From the NCBI GenBank assembly GCA_964598535.1, contig CAZRCI010000012.1, positions 61,589 to 125,588 of the forward strand: a DNA stretch of 64,000 bases, in the 5' to 3' direction. The stretch is from JALHMI01 sp964598535 (GTDB lineage Bacteria; Planctomycetota; Planctomycetia; Pirellulales; PALSA-1355). Under the pieces are notes generated by a model that made no database searches, had not been told where the DNA came from, and was given only the letters and a program-made list of their open reading frames with translations. Of this stretch, positions 26,428 to 34,970 are shown one piece after another. The position numbers were made by a program, and so were the translations under genes. The number at the start of each line of letters is the position of its first letter. Positions within the stretch are counted from its first letter, which is position 1.

Positions 26428-28020
26428 ATGAGCGATAGCACGCTGACGATTCCGGAAATCACGGTTCGAGATATCCAACGCAACATGGTGCCGGCCAGGT
26501 TGTATCAAGAGGCCATCCGCCGCGAGCCGGATTCGGCCATCGCGGCCTCGGGCGCGCTGATCGCTTACAGCGGCGCGAAAACCGGCCGCTCGCCGGGTGA
26601 CAAGCGCATCGTGCGCCACGCCGATTCGGAGCGTGACATCTGGTGGGGACTGATCAATGTTCCGATTGACGATCCCGTGTTTCGCATCAATCGCGAACGG
26701 GCGATCGACTATCTCAATACCCGCGAGCGGCTGTACGTGGTCGATGCTTTCGCCGGCTGGGATCCCGAGTACCGGATCAAGGTCCGCATTCTTTGCTCGC
26801 GGCCGTACCATGCCTTGTTCATGCACACGATGCTCGTGCGGCCGACGCCCGAGGAATTGAGCGCCTTTGGCGAACCCGACGTCGTGATTTACAACGCCGG
26901 CCGGTTTCCGGCGAATCGCTATACCTCGGGCATGACCAGCAAGACGAGCATCGACCTGAACCTCGAGTCGGGTGAGATGGTCATCCTCGGCACCGAATAC
27001 GCCGGCGAAATGAAGAAGGGCGTGTTCACGCTGATGAACTACTACATGCCCCGGCGCGGCGTGCTGTCGATGCACTGCTCGGCCACGGCCGATCGCCAGT
27101 TGGGCGATACGACGATCATGTTCGGCCTATCGGGCACGGGAAAGACCACGCTCTCGGCCGATCCCAAGCGTTTGCTCATTGGCGACGACGAACACTGCTG
27201 GACCGATCGGGGAATCTTCAACATTGAAGGCGGCTGCTACGCCAAGGCGATCTTCCTGACGCACGATTCTGAGCCGGAGATCTTCGAGGCGTTGCGGTTT
27301 GGCGCCGTGCTCGAGAACGTCGTCTACCATCCGCAAGACCACTCGGTCGATTACTTCGACGACTCGATCACGCAAAACACGCGCGGCGCGTATCCGATCG
27401 AGTACATCCCAAATGCCAAGATTCCGTGCCTGGGCGGGCACCCCAAGCACGTAATGTTTCTTACCTGCGATGCCTTTGGCGTGTTGCCGCCGGTGAGCAA
27501 GCTCACGCCCGAACAGGCGATGTATCACTTCATCAGCGGTTACACGGCGAAGGTGGCCGGCACCGAAGTGGGCATCACCGAGCCGCAGGCCACGTTCTCT
27601 CCGTGCTTTGGCGGACCGTTCCTGGTTTGGCACCCGGCCAAGTACGCGGAGCTGCTCGCGGCCAAGATGCAGGAACATCAGACCGCGGTGTGGCTGATCA
27701 ACACCGGCTGGAGCGGCGGCGCCCACGGCACCGGCTCGCGGATGAAGCTGGCATACACGCGGGCGATCATCGACGCGATTCATAGCGGGGACCTGGCCAC
27801 GGCTCCGACGGAGGTCGACCCGGTGTTTGGGCTGCACGTAGTGACAGCATGCCCTGGCGTTCCGCAAGATATCTTGCTGCCGCGCAAGACGTGGGCCCGG
27901 GGCGTCGATTACGATCAGATGGCCAAGAGGCTGGCCGGCCTGTTCCGCAAGAACTTCGAAAAGTACGAGGCTGGCTGCAGCGAGGCGGTGCGCCGGTCTG
28001 GCCCAGTGGCGGGCTTATGA
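26428..28020 (+). CDS. pckA: Phosphoenolpyruvate carboxykinase (ATP)
   Basis: 530 aa from ATG 26428, the usual length; an in-frame start at 26281 gives an unrelated extension. It converts oxaloacetate and ATP to PEP, CO2 and ADP, the first committed gluconeogenic step. The PEPCK signature is present: GLSGTGKTTLSADP (kinase-1a P-loop), LIGDDEHCW (metal-binding Asp pair), the substrate-binding RSPGDK near the N-terminus, NRYTSGMTSKTSIDLN, and the C-terminal TGWSGG with GSRMKLAYTRAII. The P-loop and adenine-binding regions mark the ATP-dependent rather than GTP-dependent class. The gene stands alone between the DUF1501 gene and proA. Confidence 0.95.
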   Translation: MSDSTLTIPEITVRDIQRNMVPARLYQEAIRREPDSAIAASGALIAYSGAKTGRSPGDKRIVRHADSERDIWWGLINVPIDDPVFRINRERAIDYLNTRERLYVVDAFAGWDPEYRIKVRILCSRPYHALFMHTMLVRPTPEELSAFGEPDVVIYNAGRFPANRYTSGMTSKTSIDLNLESGEMVILGTEYAGEMKKGVFTLMNYYMPRRGVLSMHCSATADRQLGDTTIMFGLSGTGKTTLSADPKRLLIGDDEHCWTDRGIFNIEGGCYAKAIFLTHDSEPEIFEALRFGAVLENVVYHPQDHSVDYFDDSITQNTRGAYPIEYIPNAKIPCLGGHPKHVMFLTCDAFGVLPPVSKLTPEQAMYHFISGYTAKVAGTEVGITEPQATFSPCFGGPFLVWHPAKYAELLAAKMQEHQTAVWLINTGWSGGAHGTGSRMKLAYTRAIIDAIHSGDLATAPTEVDPVFGLHVVTACPGVPQDILLPRKTWARGVDYDQMAKRLAGLFRKNFEKYEAGCSEAVRRSGPVAGL

Positions 28021-28109
28021 ACCCGGGGCGAGAGCGGCGTTGACCCGGCAGGAGGCATGGGGGATACTTGTTAAGCTAGGTGTCTCTTGCTCCTGGAACA
28101 TTCACCATC

Positions 28110-29384
28110 ATGGCTGTCGCCGAAACCTTTGATTTGCGCAAGTATTGCCGGGAAACGGCCCAGCGTGCGCACGAGGCGTCGATGCAGCTCGCCTCGCTCT
28201 CGGGCGGAACCAAAATCAAGTTTCTGAAGCGCGCCGCTGAATTGTTGCGCGGCAATCAAGAGCCGCTTCGTGAGGCCAACGCCAAGGACATCGCGGCTGC
28301 GCCGGGTTACGGTCTGACCGCCGCCGCCGTTGATCGCCTGCGGCTTACGCCCAAAGTCGTCGAGTCGATGGCCGTGGGGCTCGAAGAAGTCGCCGGGCTG
28401 CCCGAGCCGATTGGCGAAGTGATCGAGTCCACGATTCGTCCCAATGGATTGGCGATTAATAAAGTTCGCGTCCCGTTGGGTGTCGTGTTCTTCATCTACG
28501 AATCGCGACCGAACGTCACGGCGGACGCCGCGGCGATTTGCGTGAAAAGTGGTAATGCCGTGATCCTCCGCGGCGGCAAAGAGGCGATTCACTCGAACCA
28601 GGCGATTGTCGAATTGCTGGCCCAGGCCGCTGGAGAGACCGGGCTTCCGGAAAACGCCGTGCAACTTGTGAGCACGACCGATCGCGACGCCGTGGGTGAA
28701 TTCCTGCGGATGCCCGAGTACATCGATCTGGCCATCCCACGCGGCGGCGAGGGGCTCATTCGCCGCGTGGCCGAAGAGGCTCGAATGCCGGTCATCAAGC
28801 ATTTCACGGGCAACTGCCACGTGTACGTCGACGCGGCCGCGGACCTGGAGATGGCCGAGCGTGTCGTGGTGAACTCCAAGTGCCAGCGGCTGGGAACCTG
28901 CAACACGGCCGAATCGCTGCTCGTGCATCGCGACATTGCGGCCGAGTTTATGCCCCGCGTGGCAAAGGCGCTGGCTGCGCACGCGATCGAGCTGCGCGGC
29001 GATGCCCGCACGCGAAGTCTGGTTCCCGTGGCCAAGGCGGCGACCGAGGAGGACTGGGGCACGGAGTATCTCGCGCCCATCATTTCGGTCAAGATTGTCG
29101 ATACGCTCGACGAAGCGATCGGCCACATCAATCGCTACGGCTCGAAACACACCGACGCCATCATTACCGGCGACCTGGCGGCGTCCCGGCGTTTTACCAC
29201 CGCGGTCGACAGTGCGGCGGTGATGGTCAATGCCAGCACGCGATTCAACGATGGCGGCGAGTTCGGGCTGGGGGCGGAGATCGGCATCAGCACCGATAAA
29301 TTTCACGCGCGCGGACCGTGCGGAATCAAAGAACTCACCAGCTACAAGTATGTCGTGCACGGTGACGGCCAGATCCGCGGCTGA
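28110..29384 (+). CDS. proA: Gamma-glutamyl phosphate reductase
   Basis: 424 aa from ATG 28110 (a GTG at 28080 is in frame). It reduces gamma-glutamyl phosphate to glutamate semialdehyde with NADPH, the second step of proline synthesis. ALDH-superfamily motifs are FFIYESRPNVTADAAA, the cofactor-binding RGGKEAIHSN, the catalytic cysteine in KCQRLGTCNTAESLLVH, and the end GEFGLGAEIGISTDKFHARGP. The length is normal. proB (glutamate 5-kinase) is not in the window, so the usual proBA operon is broken up here. The fliM-like gene starts 51 bp after its stop on the same strand and may be read from the same transcript. Confidence 0.95.
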   Translation: MAVAETFDLRKYCRETAQRAHEASMQLASLSGGTKIKFLKRAAELLRGNQEPLREANAKDIAAAPGYGLTAAAVDRLRLTPKVVESMAVGLEEVAGLPEPIGEVIESTIRPNGLAINKVRVPLGVVFFIYESRPNVTADAAAICVKSGNAVILRGGKEAIHSNQAIVELLAQAAGETGLPENAVQLVSTTDRDAVGEFLRMPEYIDLAIPRGGEGLIRRVAEEARMPVIKHFTGNCHVYVDAAADLEMAERVVVNSKCQRLGTCNTAESLLVHRDIAAEFMPRVAKALAAHAIELRGDARTRSLVPVAKAATEEDWGTEYLAPIISVKIVDTLDEAIGHINRYGSKHTDAIITGDLAASRRFTTAVDSAAVMVNASTRFNDGGEFGLGAEIGISTDKFHARGPCGIKELTSYKYVVHGDGQIRG

Positions 29385-29435
29385 CGATGCAAGGGGCCCT
29401 CGGTTGGGGGACGGCTAACAAGTGTGAGGCCAAGG

Positions 29436-30329
29436 ATGGCAGACGACTCGCTCACCGAAGCTGAAATCACCGTGCTGCTTGGCGGTCGCAAGCACTCCAC
29501 GCAGCTTCCTGCCAGCGCGCCCGAGCAACTGCTGGAGCTTGTGACGCGGATTCACGATGCCGCGGCGCGGCACTTCGGGGCCGAGCTCTCGGCGATGGTT
29601 CGCCGCACAGCGCGGGTACGGCTCTCCCGAATTCAAGCGCTCTCGGAAAGCGACTTTTGCGCGCGGGCCGAGCTGCCGTCGTTTCTGCGCCGGTTCACGG
29701 TCGATCCGTTCAGCCGGGGATGGATCGTCGAGGTTCGCCCCAACGCACTGTTTCCGATCATCGATTGCCTGCTCGGGGGCGGACGCGAGAAGACGCCCAT
29801 CGCCCGGCGACCGCTGACCGAGATTGAAGCCCGCCTGGCCGCGCGGGTGGTGCGCGCATGGATTCATTCGCTACAAACGGCGTGGCAGGCGGCCGCGCCG
29901 CTCGTGTTCGCCCAGGAGTTCGAGCCGGTCAAGGCCGGCCACACTTCGGGTGACGAGGTGCTGGCGCTTGCGTTTGACGTCGAACTGGCTGGCTCGCAGG
30001 GCTCACTGCACCTGGCGATTCCGCTGGTTGAGATCGGCGCGATTTGCGCCTCGGTGGATGAGCAACCTGCCCTGGCCGGCGCGTGCGAGGGCAGCCAATT
30101 TGTCGCGCGGCTTCGCGATGTGCCGCTCGATTCAGACGAGGTTGCATCGCTGGCCATTGGCGATGTGATCACCACCGACCATCGAGCGGACGAGCCGGTG
30201 ATCGTGGCTCAGGATGGCGTGCCGCGTTTCGTGGCGAAGCTTGGCGCCTGGCTGGGCCACAAAGCCATTGAGATCGAGCGTGCGATTCCCAACGAAGGCG
30301 TCGGGGCGGACGACTCGGCCACCGCCTGA
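29436..30329 (+). CDS. fliM: FliM-like flagellar motor switch protein, isolated
   Basis: 297 aa from ATG 29436. The N-terminus SLTEAEITVLLGG corresponds to the CheY-P-binding motif of FliM (consensus LSQxEIDxLL). The middle domain (about 45-200) shows LPSFLRRFTVDPFSRGW and LFPIIDCLLGGG followed by LTEIEARLAARVV. The C-terminal SPOA (FliMN_C) domain (about 215-290) has LRDVPLDSDEVASLAIGDVI and GVPRFVAKLGAWLGHKAIEI. FliM forms the cytoplasmic C-ring that sets rotation direction. It is shorter than typical FliM (about 330) and lies outside any flagellar operon, between proA and trxB. A diverged paralogue with another role is possible. Confidence 0.78.
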   Translation: MADDSLTEAEITVLLGGRKHSTQLPASAPEQLLELVTRIHDAAARHFGAELSAMVRRTARVRLSRIQALSESDFCARAELPSFLRRFTVDPFSRGWIVEVRPNALFPIIDCLLGGGREKTPIARRPLTEIEARLAARVVRAWIHSLQTAWQAAAPLVFAQEFEPVKAGHTSGDEVLALAFDVELAGSQGSLHLAIPLVEIGAICASVDEQPALAGACEGSQFVARLRDVPLDSDEVASLAIGDVITTDHRADEPVIVAQDGVPRFVAKLGAWLGHKAIEIERAIPNEGVGADDSATA

Positions 30330-30465
30330 ACAGGCCGCTTTCCGATCGTCCTGCAACCGCTGCGCGGGGGCCATAGACGCGGCCCTCCCGAGCGCTATAA
30401 TTTTCATTCATCTCGCTTGGATTTTTACCGCTTGCCGCCGCACACCAACGTGGAAGGATACCGTC

Positions 30466-31512
30466 TTGGCAGTTGAAAACGTCGTCATCATTGGCAGTGG
30501 TCCGGCCGGCTGGTCGGCGGCGATTTACGCCGCGCGCGCGAATTTGAATCCACTCGTGTTCGAGGGCGCGATTACCGAAGAGAACCGCGTCAGCGGCACG
30601 CTTCCGCTGGGGCAATTGAATCTTACGACCGAGGTGGAAAATTACGCCGGTTTTCCGGCCGGCAACCTCACACAGTTTCTCGACAGCGCGATCGAGCCGA
30701 GCGCGCGGCAGATCATGGCGCCTCACTCGGGTCACGGCGTCAGCGGTCCTGAGCTCATGGAACTGATGCGTCAGCAAGCCAAGAACTTTGGCACTCGGAT
30801 CATCACCGACGATGTGGTGAAAGTCGATTTCAATAAGTATCCGTTCACGCTTACATCGCTTGAAGGCAAGATCTTCGAGGCCAAGGCCGTGATCGTCGCC
30901 ACCGGCGCGCGGGCGAACTATCTGGGCCTGCCTAGCGAAGACGCGTTCAAGAATCGCGGCGTGAGCGCCTGCGCGGTGTGCGACGGCGCGCTGCCGCGCT
31001 TTCGCAACAAGTCACTGGTGGTTGTCGGCGGCGGAGATTCGGCCGTCGAAGAATCGACCTACCTCGCCAAGTTCGCCAGCCGCGTCTATCTGGTTCATCG
31101 TCGCGACGAGCTGCGAGCCTCGAAGATCATGGCCGAGCGAGCGCTGTCGAACGACAAGATTGAGGTCCTTTGGAACCGCGAGTTGCACGAGGTGACTGGC
31201 GACGACCAGAACGGTGTCACCGGCGTCGTACTTGCCAGCACCACGGGCGAAGATCCTAAGAAGCTCGACGCGGCGGGCGTGTTTCTGGCGATTGGCCACA
31301 CGCCGAATACCAAGTTCCTGGACGGGCAGCTCGAGCTCACGGACAAGAAATACATCAAGCTCACGACGCCGTTTCGGACGAATACCAGCGTGCCCGGGGT
31401 GTTCGCGGCCGGCGACGTGGCTGACGATTATTACCGCCAGGCGATCACTTCGGCCGGAGCAGGCTGTATGGCGGCGCTCGACGCCGAGCGCTGGCTCGCC
31501 GCGCACGAATAG
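30466..31512 (+). CDS. trxB: Thioredoxin reductase
   Basis: 348 aa from TTG 30466, chosen because AAGGA lies seven bases upstream and the FAD motif begins at once (VENVVIIGSGPAGWSAAIYAA). It is a flavoprotein that reduces thioredoxin with NADPH. The redox-active pair is CAVCDGA, the NADPH Rossmann motif is VVGGGDSAVEESTYLAK, and the C-terminal FAD motif is GVFAAGDVADDYYRQAITSAGAG. Compared with E. coli TrxB it has two extra stretches in the first FAD domain: about a dozen residues before GQLNLTTEVENY and about twenty after it (around NLTQFLDSAIEPSARQ). The core is otherwise canonical. asnS follows 121 bp downstream. Confidence 0.92.
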   Translation: MAVENVVIIGSGPAGWSAAIYAARANLNPLVFEGAITEENRVSGTLPLGQLNLTTEVENYAGFPAGNLTQFLDSAIEPSARQIMAPHSGHGVSGPELMELMRQQAKNFGTRIITDDVVKVDFNKYPFTLTSLEGKIFEAKAVIVATGARANYLGLPSEDAFKNRGVSACAVCDGALPRFRNKSLVVVGGGDSAVEESTYLAKFASRVYLVHRRDELRASKIMAERALSNDKIEVLWNRELHEVTGDDQNGVTGVVLASTTGEDPKKLDAAGVFLAIGHTPNTKFLDGQLELTDKKYIKLTTPFRTNTSVPGVFAAGDVADDYYRQAITSAGAGCMAALDAERWLAAHE

Positions 31513-31633
31513 CTCGAGGTTCCGCGTGTTTTGCAAGAGGGCCTCCCAGCGCGAGCGAAGGGCGCCAGCGCCAAGTGTGATTTTTCCGGGCCGCTAATTT
31601 GTGCGTCGCCGGGTTCCCGAGGAGTACAGCCCG

Positions 31634-33025
31634 ATGCAAAAGCTCACGGTGGTCGAGGCGCGCAAGCCGGAGTCGGTGGGCCGGTCGGCTCGTCTGCAAG
31701 GCTGGATTCGCACGCGCCGCGATTCGAAGGGAGGATTCAGTTTCCTGGAACTCAACGACGGTTCGTCGCTGGCCGGAATGCAGGTGATCGCTGACGCCAA
31801 GCTCGACAACTACGAATCCGAGATCAAGCATCTGGGAGCCGGCGCGAGTGTGACCGTGGAGGGCGAGATCAAAGCTTCGCCCGCCCAGGGGCAGGCCACC
31901 GAGCTGCATGCCGAGAAGGTCATCGTTCACGGACTGGCCGACCCTGAAACCTATCCGTTACAGAAGAAGCGGCACTCGTTCGAGTATCTGCGCACGCTTG
32001 CGCACCTGCGGCCGCGCACGAACACGTTTGGCGCCGTGGCACGCGTAAGGAACTGCGTTTGCCGCTCGATCCACGATTTTTTTCAGGAGGAAGGCTTTCT
32101 TTACGTCCATCCGCCAATCATCACGGCCAGCGACTGCGAAGGCGCCGGCGAGATGTTCAAGGTCACGACGCTCGATCTGGCCAATGTGCCCAAGGCCGGG
32201 GGTGCGGTCGACTATACGCAAGACTTTTTTGACCGGCCCAGTTTTCTGACGGTCAGCGGGCAACTCGAGGGTGAGATCTTCGCATGTGCCTTGGGCAAGG
32301 TCTATACGTTTGGTCCCACGTTTCGAGCCGAGAACTCGAACACCTCGCGGCACCTGGCCGAGTTTTGGATGGTGGAGCCGGAGATGGCGTTCTTCGAGCT
32401 TGCGGACAACATGGACCTCGCTGAGCGATTCCTAAAGCGAATTTTTAGCGATGTGCTCAGCCAAAGTGCCGAGGACATGGTTTTCTTTGATGAACGGATC
32501 GAGAAAGGCATTCGTGAAACGCTGGCGGGGATTGTCGCTAGCGACTTCGTGCGATTGCCCTACACCGAGGCCGTGGACATTCTTACCAAGTCTGGCCACG
32601 CGTTCGAGTTTCCGGTCGCCTGGGGCAACGATCTCCAGGCCGAGCACGAACGCTACCTGACCGAACAGCACTTCAAGAAGCCCGTGATCTTGTTCGACTA
32701 TCCGCGCGCAATCAAACCGTTTTATATGCGCTGCAACGACGACGGCCGTACGGTGCGGGCGATGGATATTCTCGTTCCCAAGGTGGGAGAAATCATCGGT
32801 GGCAGCCAGCGCGAGGAGCGGCTCGACGTGCTCACCGAGCGGATGCTTGAGCAGAAGCTCGCTCCCGAAGCTTACTGGTGGTATCTCGATCTGCGGCGTT
32901 ACGGCACGGTGCCGCATTCCGGCTTCGGGCTGGGGCTTGAACGGGCCGTGCAGTTTGCCACTGGCATGGCGAACATTCGTGACGTGATTCCGTTCCCGCG
33001 AGTTCCCGGCAACGCCGACTTTTGA
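31634..33025 (+). CDS. asnS: Asparaginyl-tRNA synthetase
   Basis: 463 aa from ATG 31634, with GAGGAG about ten bases upstream. A class IIb synthetase that charges tRNA-Asn. The N-terminal OB-fold anticodon-binding domain (about 10-105) contains GWIRTRRDSKGGFSFLELNDG. The catalytic core has motif 2 (FRAENSNTSRHLAEFWMVEPE) split over residues near 235-255 and motif 3 (GFGLGLERAVQF) near the end, with GGSQREERLD between. Length and motifs are those of AsnRS rather than AspRS, which has a GAD insert. It is convergent with the cytochrome gene 39 bp away. Confidence 0.95.
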   Translation: MQKLTVVEARKPESVGRSARLQGWIRTRRDSKGGFSFLELNDGSSLAGMQVIADAKLDNYESEIKHLGAGASVTVEGEIKASPAQGQATELHAEKVIVHGLADPETYPLQKKRHSFEYLRTLAHLRPRTNTFGAVARVRNCVCRSIHDFFQEEGFLYVHPPIITASDCEGAGEMFKVTTLDLANVPKAGGAVDYTQDFFDRPSFLTVSGQLEGEIFACALGKVYTFGPTFRAENSNTSRHLAEFWMVEPEMAFFELADNMDLAERFLKRIFSDVLSQSAEDMVFFDERIEKGIRETLAGIVASDFVRLPYTEAVDILTKSGHAFEFPVAWGNDLQAEHERYLTEQHFKKPVILFDYPRAIKPFYMRCNDDGRTVRAMDILVPKVGEIIGGSQREERLDVLTERMLEQKLAPEAYWWYLDLRRYGTVPHSGFGLGLERAVQFATGMANIRDVIPFPRVPGNADF

Positions 33026-33064
33026 AACGCCGACTTCTAAAAACGAGACCGGGAACCATTTTCT

Positions 33065-34636
33065 TTACATATCGGGGCCGGAGAGGCTCTTAAGGAATTC
33101 GATCACGGCGGCGCGTTCTTCGGCCGACAGATGATCGCCGAACGTGTGTCCCGCGTTGCCGTGGCCATAGGCTTTGGTGTCGTACAGGGCGCCGTGATCG
33201 ATGGCCGCTTTTGACAGGAACGGCTTCCCCTGGGCCGCGCTGGCACTTGCTTCGAAATCTTCGCGCGTTACCGTCCGATAGGCCATGCCGACCTTGTCCA
33301 GGTCGTAGGCATGGGGATCGCGCGTGTCGCGGGCCCAGATCTCGGGGCGCGCGGGCGAGTTCAGCACCGCTTCGACCGTGGGCACCGAGCCGTTGTGAAA
33401 ATAGGGCGCCGAGGCCCAGACGCCCACCAGCGGCGGCGCGACATAGCCGGCCTTTTGGGGCACTCTGGCTTGCGGCGCCAACTCGGGCTGCCCTTGCGAT
33501 TCGAAGTAGGCGGCCAGTTTATTGATGTTGTCCGCGATCGGCTGGAACTTCTGGAGCGTCGAATTGTAAGCTTCGTCCGTACGCACGTTCCGCAGGATGT
33601 CCGAGAAGTCGTACTCGACGGTCCAGGAGCCGGGTTGGCTCAGATCGCTGGCCGGTTCTTTCTTCGTATAGGTTCCGTGGCAGGTCTTGCAGGCAGTGAA
33701 GCCGCTCGGGTTGGCCGGCTTTGCGCGGCCGTGGAACAGATCCGCTCCTCGGGCTACTAGCTCCGCGTTGAGCGTTCCCGGATAGAGCGGCGACTGCGTT
33801 TCGCGGGCGAAGGCCAGGGCCTTGGCCACGATCTGCACGTGCTCCGGACGACGTTCGTTCATTTTCGGATGCGGCACGGTGAAGTTGACCGAGAAGTTGG
33901 CCGCGTTGTGGCTGCCGCCGTCGCCGTACCAGTAGTTCCATTTCTTGTACTTCATGTGCCACCAGGGCAACGGATCGACGGGCGGCAAATCGAGCGAGTC
34001 GAGCATCTGCTGCAACTCGGTTCGTTTGCTGGCGACGGTCATTCCTTGTTTTTCCGGGTCGACCAGACGCGAGCCGACGCGCCACACTTCATAGGGCCCA
34101 AAGTTGTCGCCGCGGGTTGTGATTCTGCCCGGTTGTGCCTGGTTGATGTGATTGTTTCCGAGCCCGGCGACGACCATTCCGCGCACGACGCCCGAGTGGC
34201 AACTGAAGCAGTTGATGGAGACGACCTGCTTATCGTCGCGCTGGAGTACGCTTTCGCCGATGCCGAAGCCGGGATCGGCGCCCGCCGCTCGATTCTCTGG
34301 AGAGGGGAAACGGCCCAAACCATAGAACATCGCTTCGGCAGTACCTGGTGTGAGCCCCTCTTCCTTGCAAAAGGCGTTGGCTTGGGCGGTGAGCATCATT
34401 CGTGCGGCCGCAGCCGGGATGCCCATTTGAAACAGGTTGCCCGCAAAGATCTCGTGCATTCCATCGCGGGCCATCGGCGAGTAGGCCGCTTCGTCGAAGC
34501 CGTAGTAACTGAGCGGTTCGAGCGCGGCGCTAACCGCCGCCGCAAGGGAGAGCAGCACGGCGAGCGCCGACGTGCGCCCCCAGCAGGTCGTTTCCCGGCG
34601 CCTGCGAACTGCGTGAAGTGAACCACACCCTGCCAT
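33065..34636 (-). CDS. Exported diheme c-type cytochrome (RoxA/MauG/CcP-like)
   Basis: 523 aa with an N-terminal signal segment (ALAVLLSLAAAVSAALE). Two heme attachment motifs are present: CFSCH at 143-147 and CKTCH at 316-320. The C-terminal motif PPLVGVWASAPYFHNGSVPT is typical of the diheme peroxidase/MauG/RoxA family. The distance between hemes and the 520-aa size fit RoxA-like rubber oxygenase relatives better than 350-aa CcpA peroxidases, but the assignment to polymer cleavage is inference. The start ATG 34636 has AGGAG eight bases upstream. A Met/His rich linker (WWHMKYKKWNYWY) lies between the hemes. Periplasmic electron transfer or oxygenation is the likely role. Confidence 0.82.
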   Translation of the reverse strand: MAGCGSLHAVRRRRETTCWGRTSALAVLLSLAAAVSAALEPLSYYGFDEAAYSPMARDGMHEIFAGNLFQMGIPAAAARMMLTAQANAFCKEEGLTPGTAEAMFYGLGRFPSPENRAAGADPGFGIGESVLQRDDKQVVSINCFSCHSGVVRGMVVAGLGNNHINQAQPGRITTRGDNFGPYEVWRVGSRLVDPEKQGMTVASKRTELQQMLDSLDLPPVDPLPWWHMKYKKWNYWYGDGGSHNAANFSVNFTVPHPKMNERRPEHVQIVAKALAFARETQSPLYPGTLNAELVARGADLFHGRAKPANPSGFTACKTCHGTYTKKEPASDLSQPGSWTVEYDFSDILRNVRTDEAYNSTLQKFQPIADNINKLAAYFESQGQPELAPQARVPQKAGYVAPPLVGVWASAPYFHNGSVPTVEAVLNSPARPEIWARDTRDPHAYDLDKVGMAYRTVTREDFEASASAAQGKPFLSKAAIDHGALYDTKAYGHGNAGHTFGDHLSAEERAAVIEFLKSLSGPDM

Positions 34637-34970
34637 GATCGGTCTCCTGCTAGTTATAGCGGCGGCTACGCGAATGACTTCCCAAACTCGCTGGGGGGTG
34701 CGGCGGGGGGGACGCGAATGTTATCAGACGTGCCCAATCCATAAAATTTTAGTCCAAAGCCCTGGATCGAAGCAAGTCTGGGGTGCGTGTCGGTGGTGTC
34801 CTAAGAGTGTGTTGCTGGAAGGGAATGCCTGCGTGGCACGCTCAGAGCGCAGCGTGGGCGTGCTGAAGTTGACTCGGAAAATCTAGGGTCGTTCTAGCAC
34901 GCCCTTCGTTCCTCAGGGCCGTGCCACCTCCGGCAACACACTTTTAGGGCACGACCCGCGTGTCGGGTGT
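34637..34970. other. 334-bp intergenic region holding a nested inverted repeat
   Basis: There is no coding frame. The region carries a G-rich tract near 34695-34710 and the large palindromic element annotated separately at 34800-34948. Confidence 0.6.
34800..34948. repeat. Nested long inverted repeat (possible MITE or structured RNA)
   Basis: Outer arms: 34800-34818 pairs with 34930-34948, 17 of 19 Watson-Crick, and both remaining positions would be G-U in the plus-strand RNA. Middle arms: GTGGCAC 34833-34839 with GTGCCAC 34921-34927. Inner arms: GGGCGTGCT 34856-34864 with AGCACGCCC 34896-34904. All three are in nested order, so the 149-bp block can fold into one long hairpin. It sits between two leftward genes. 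Confidence 0.6.
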
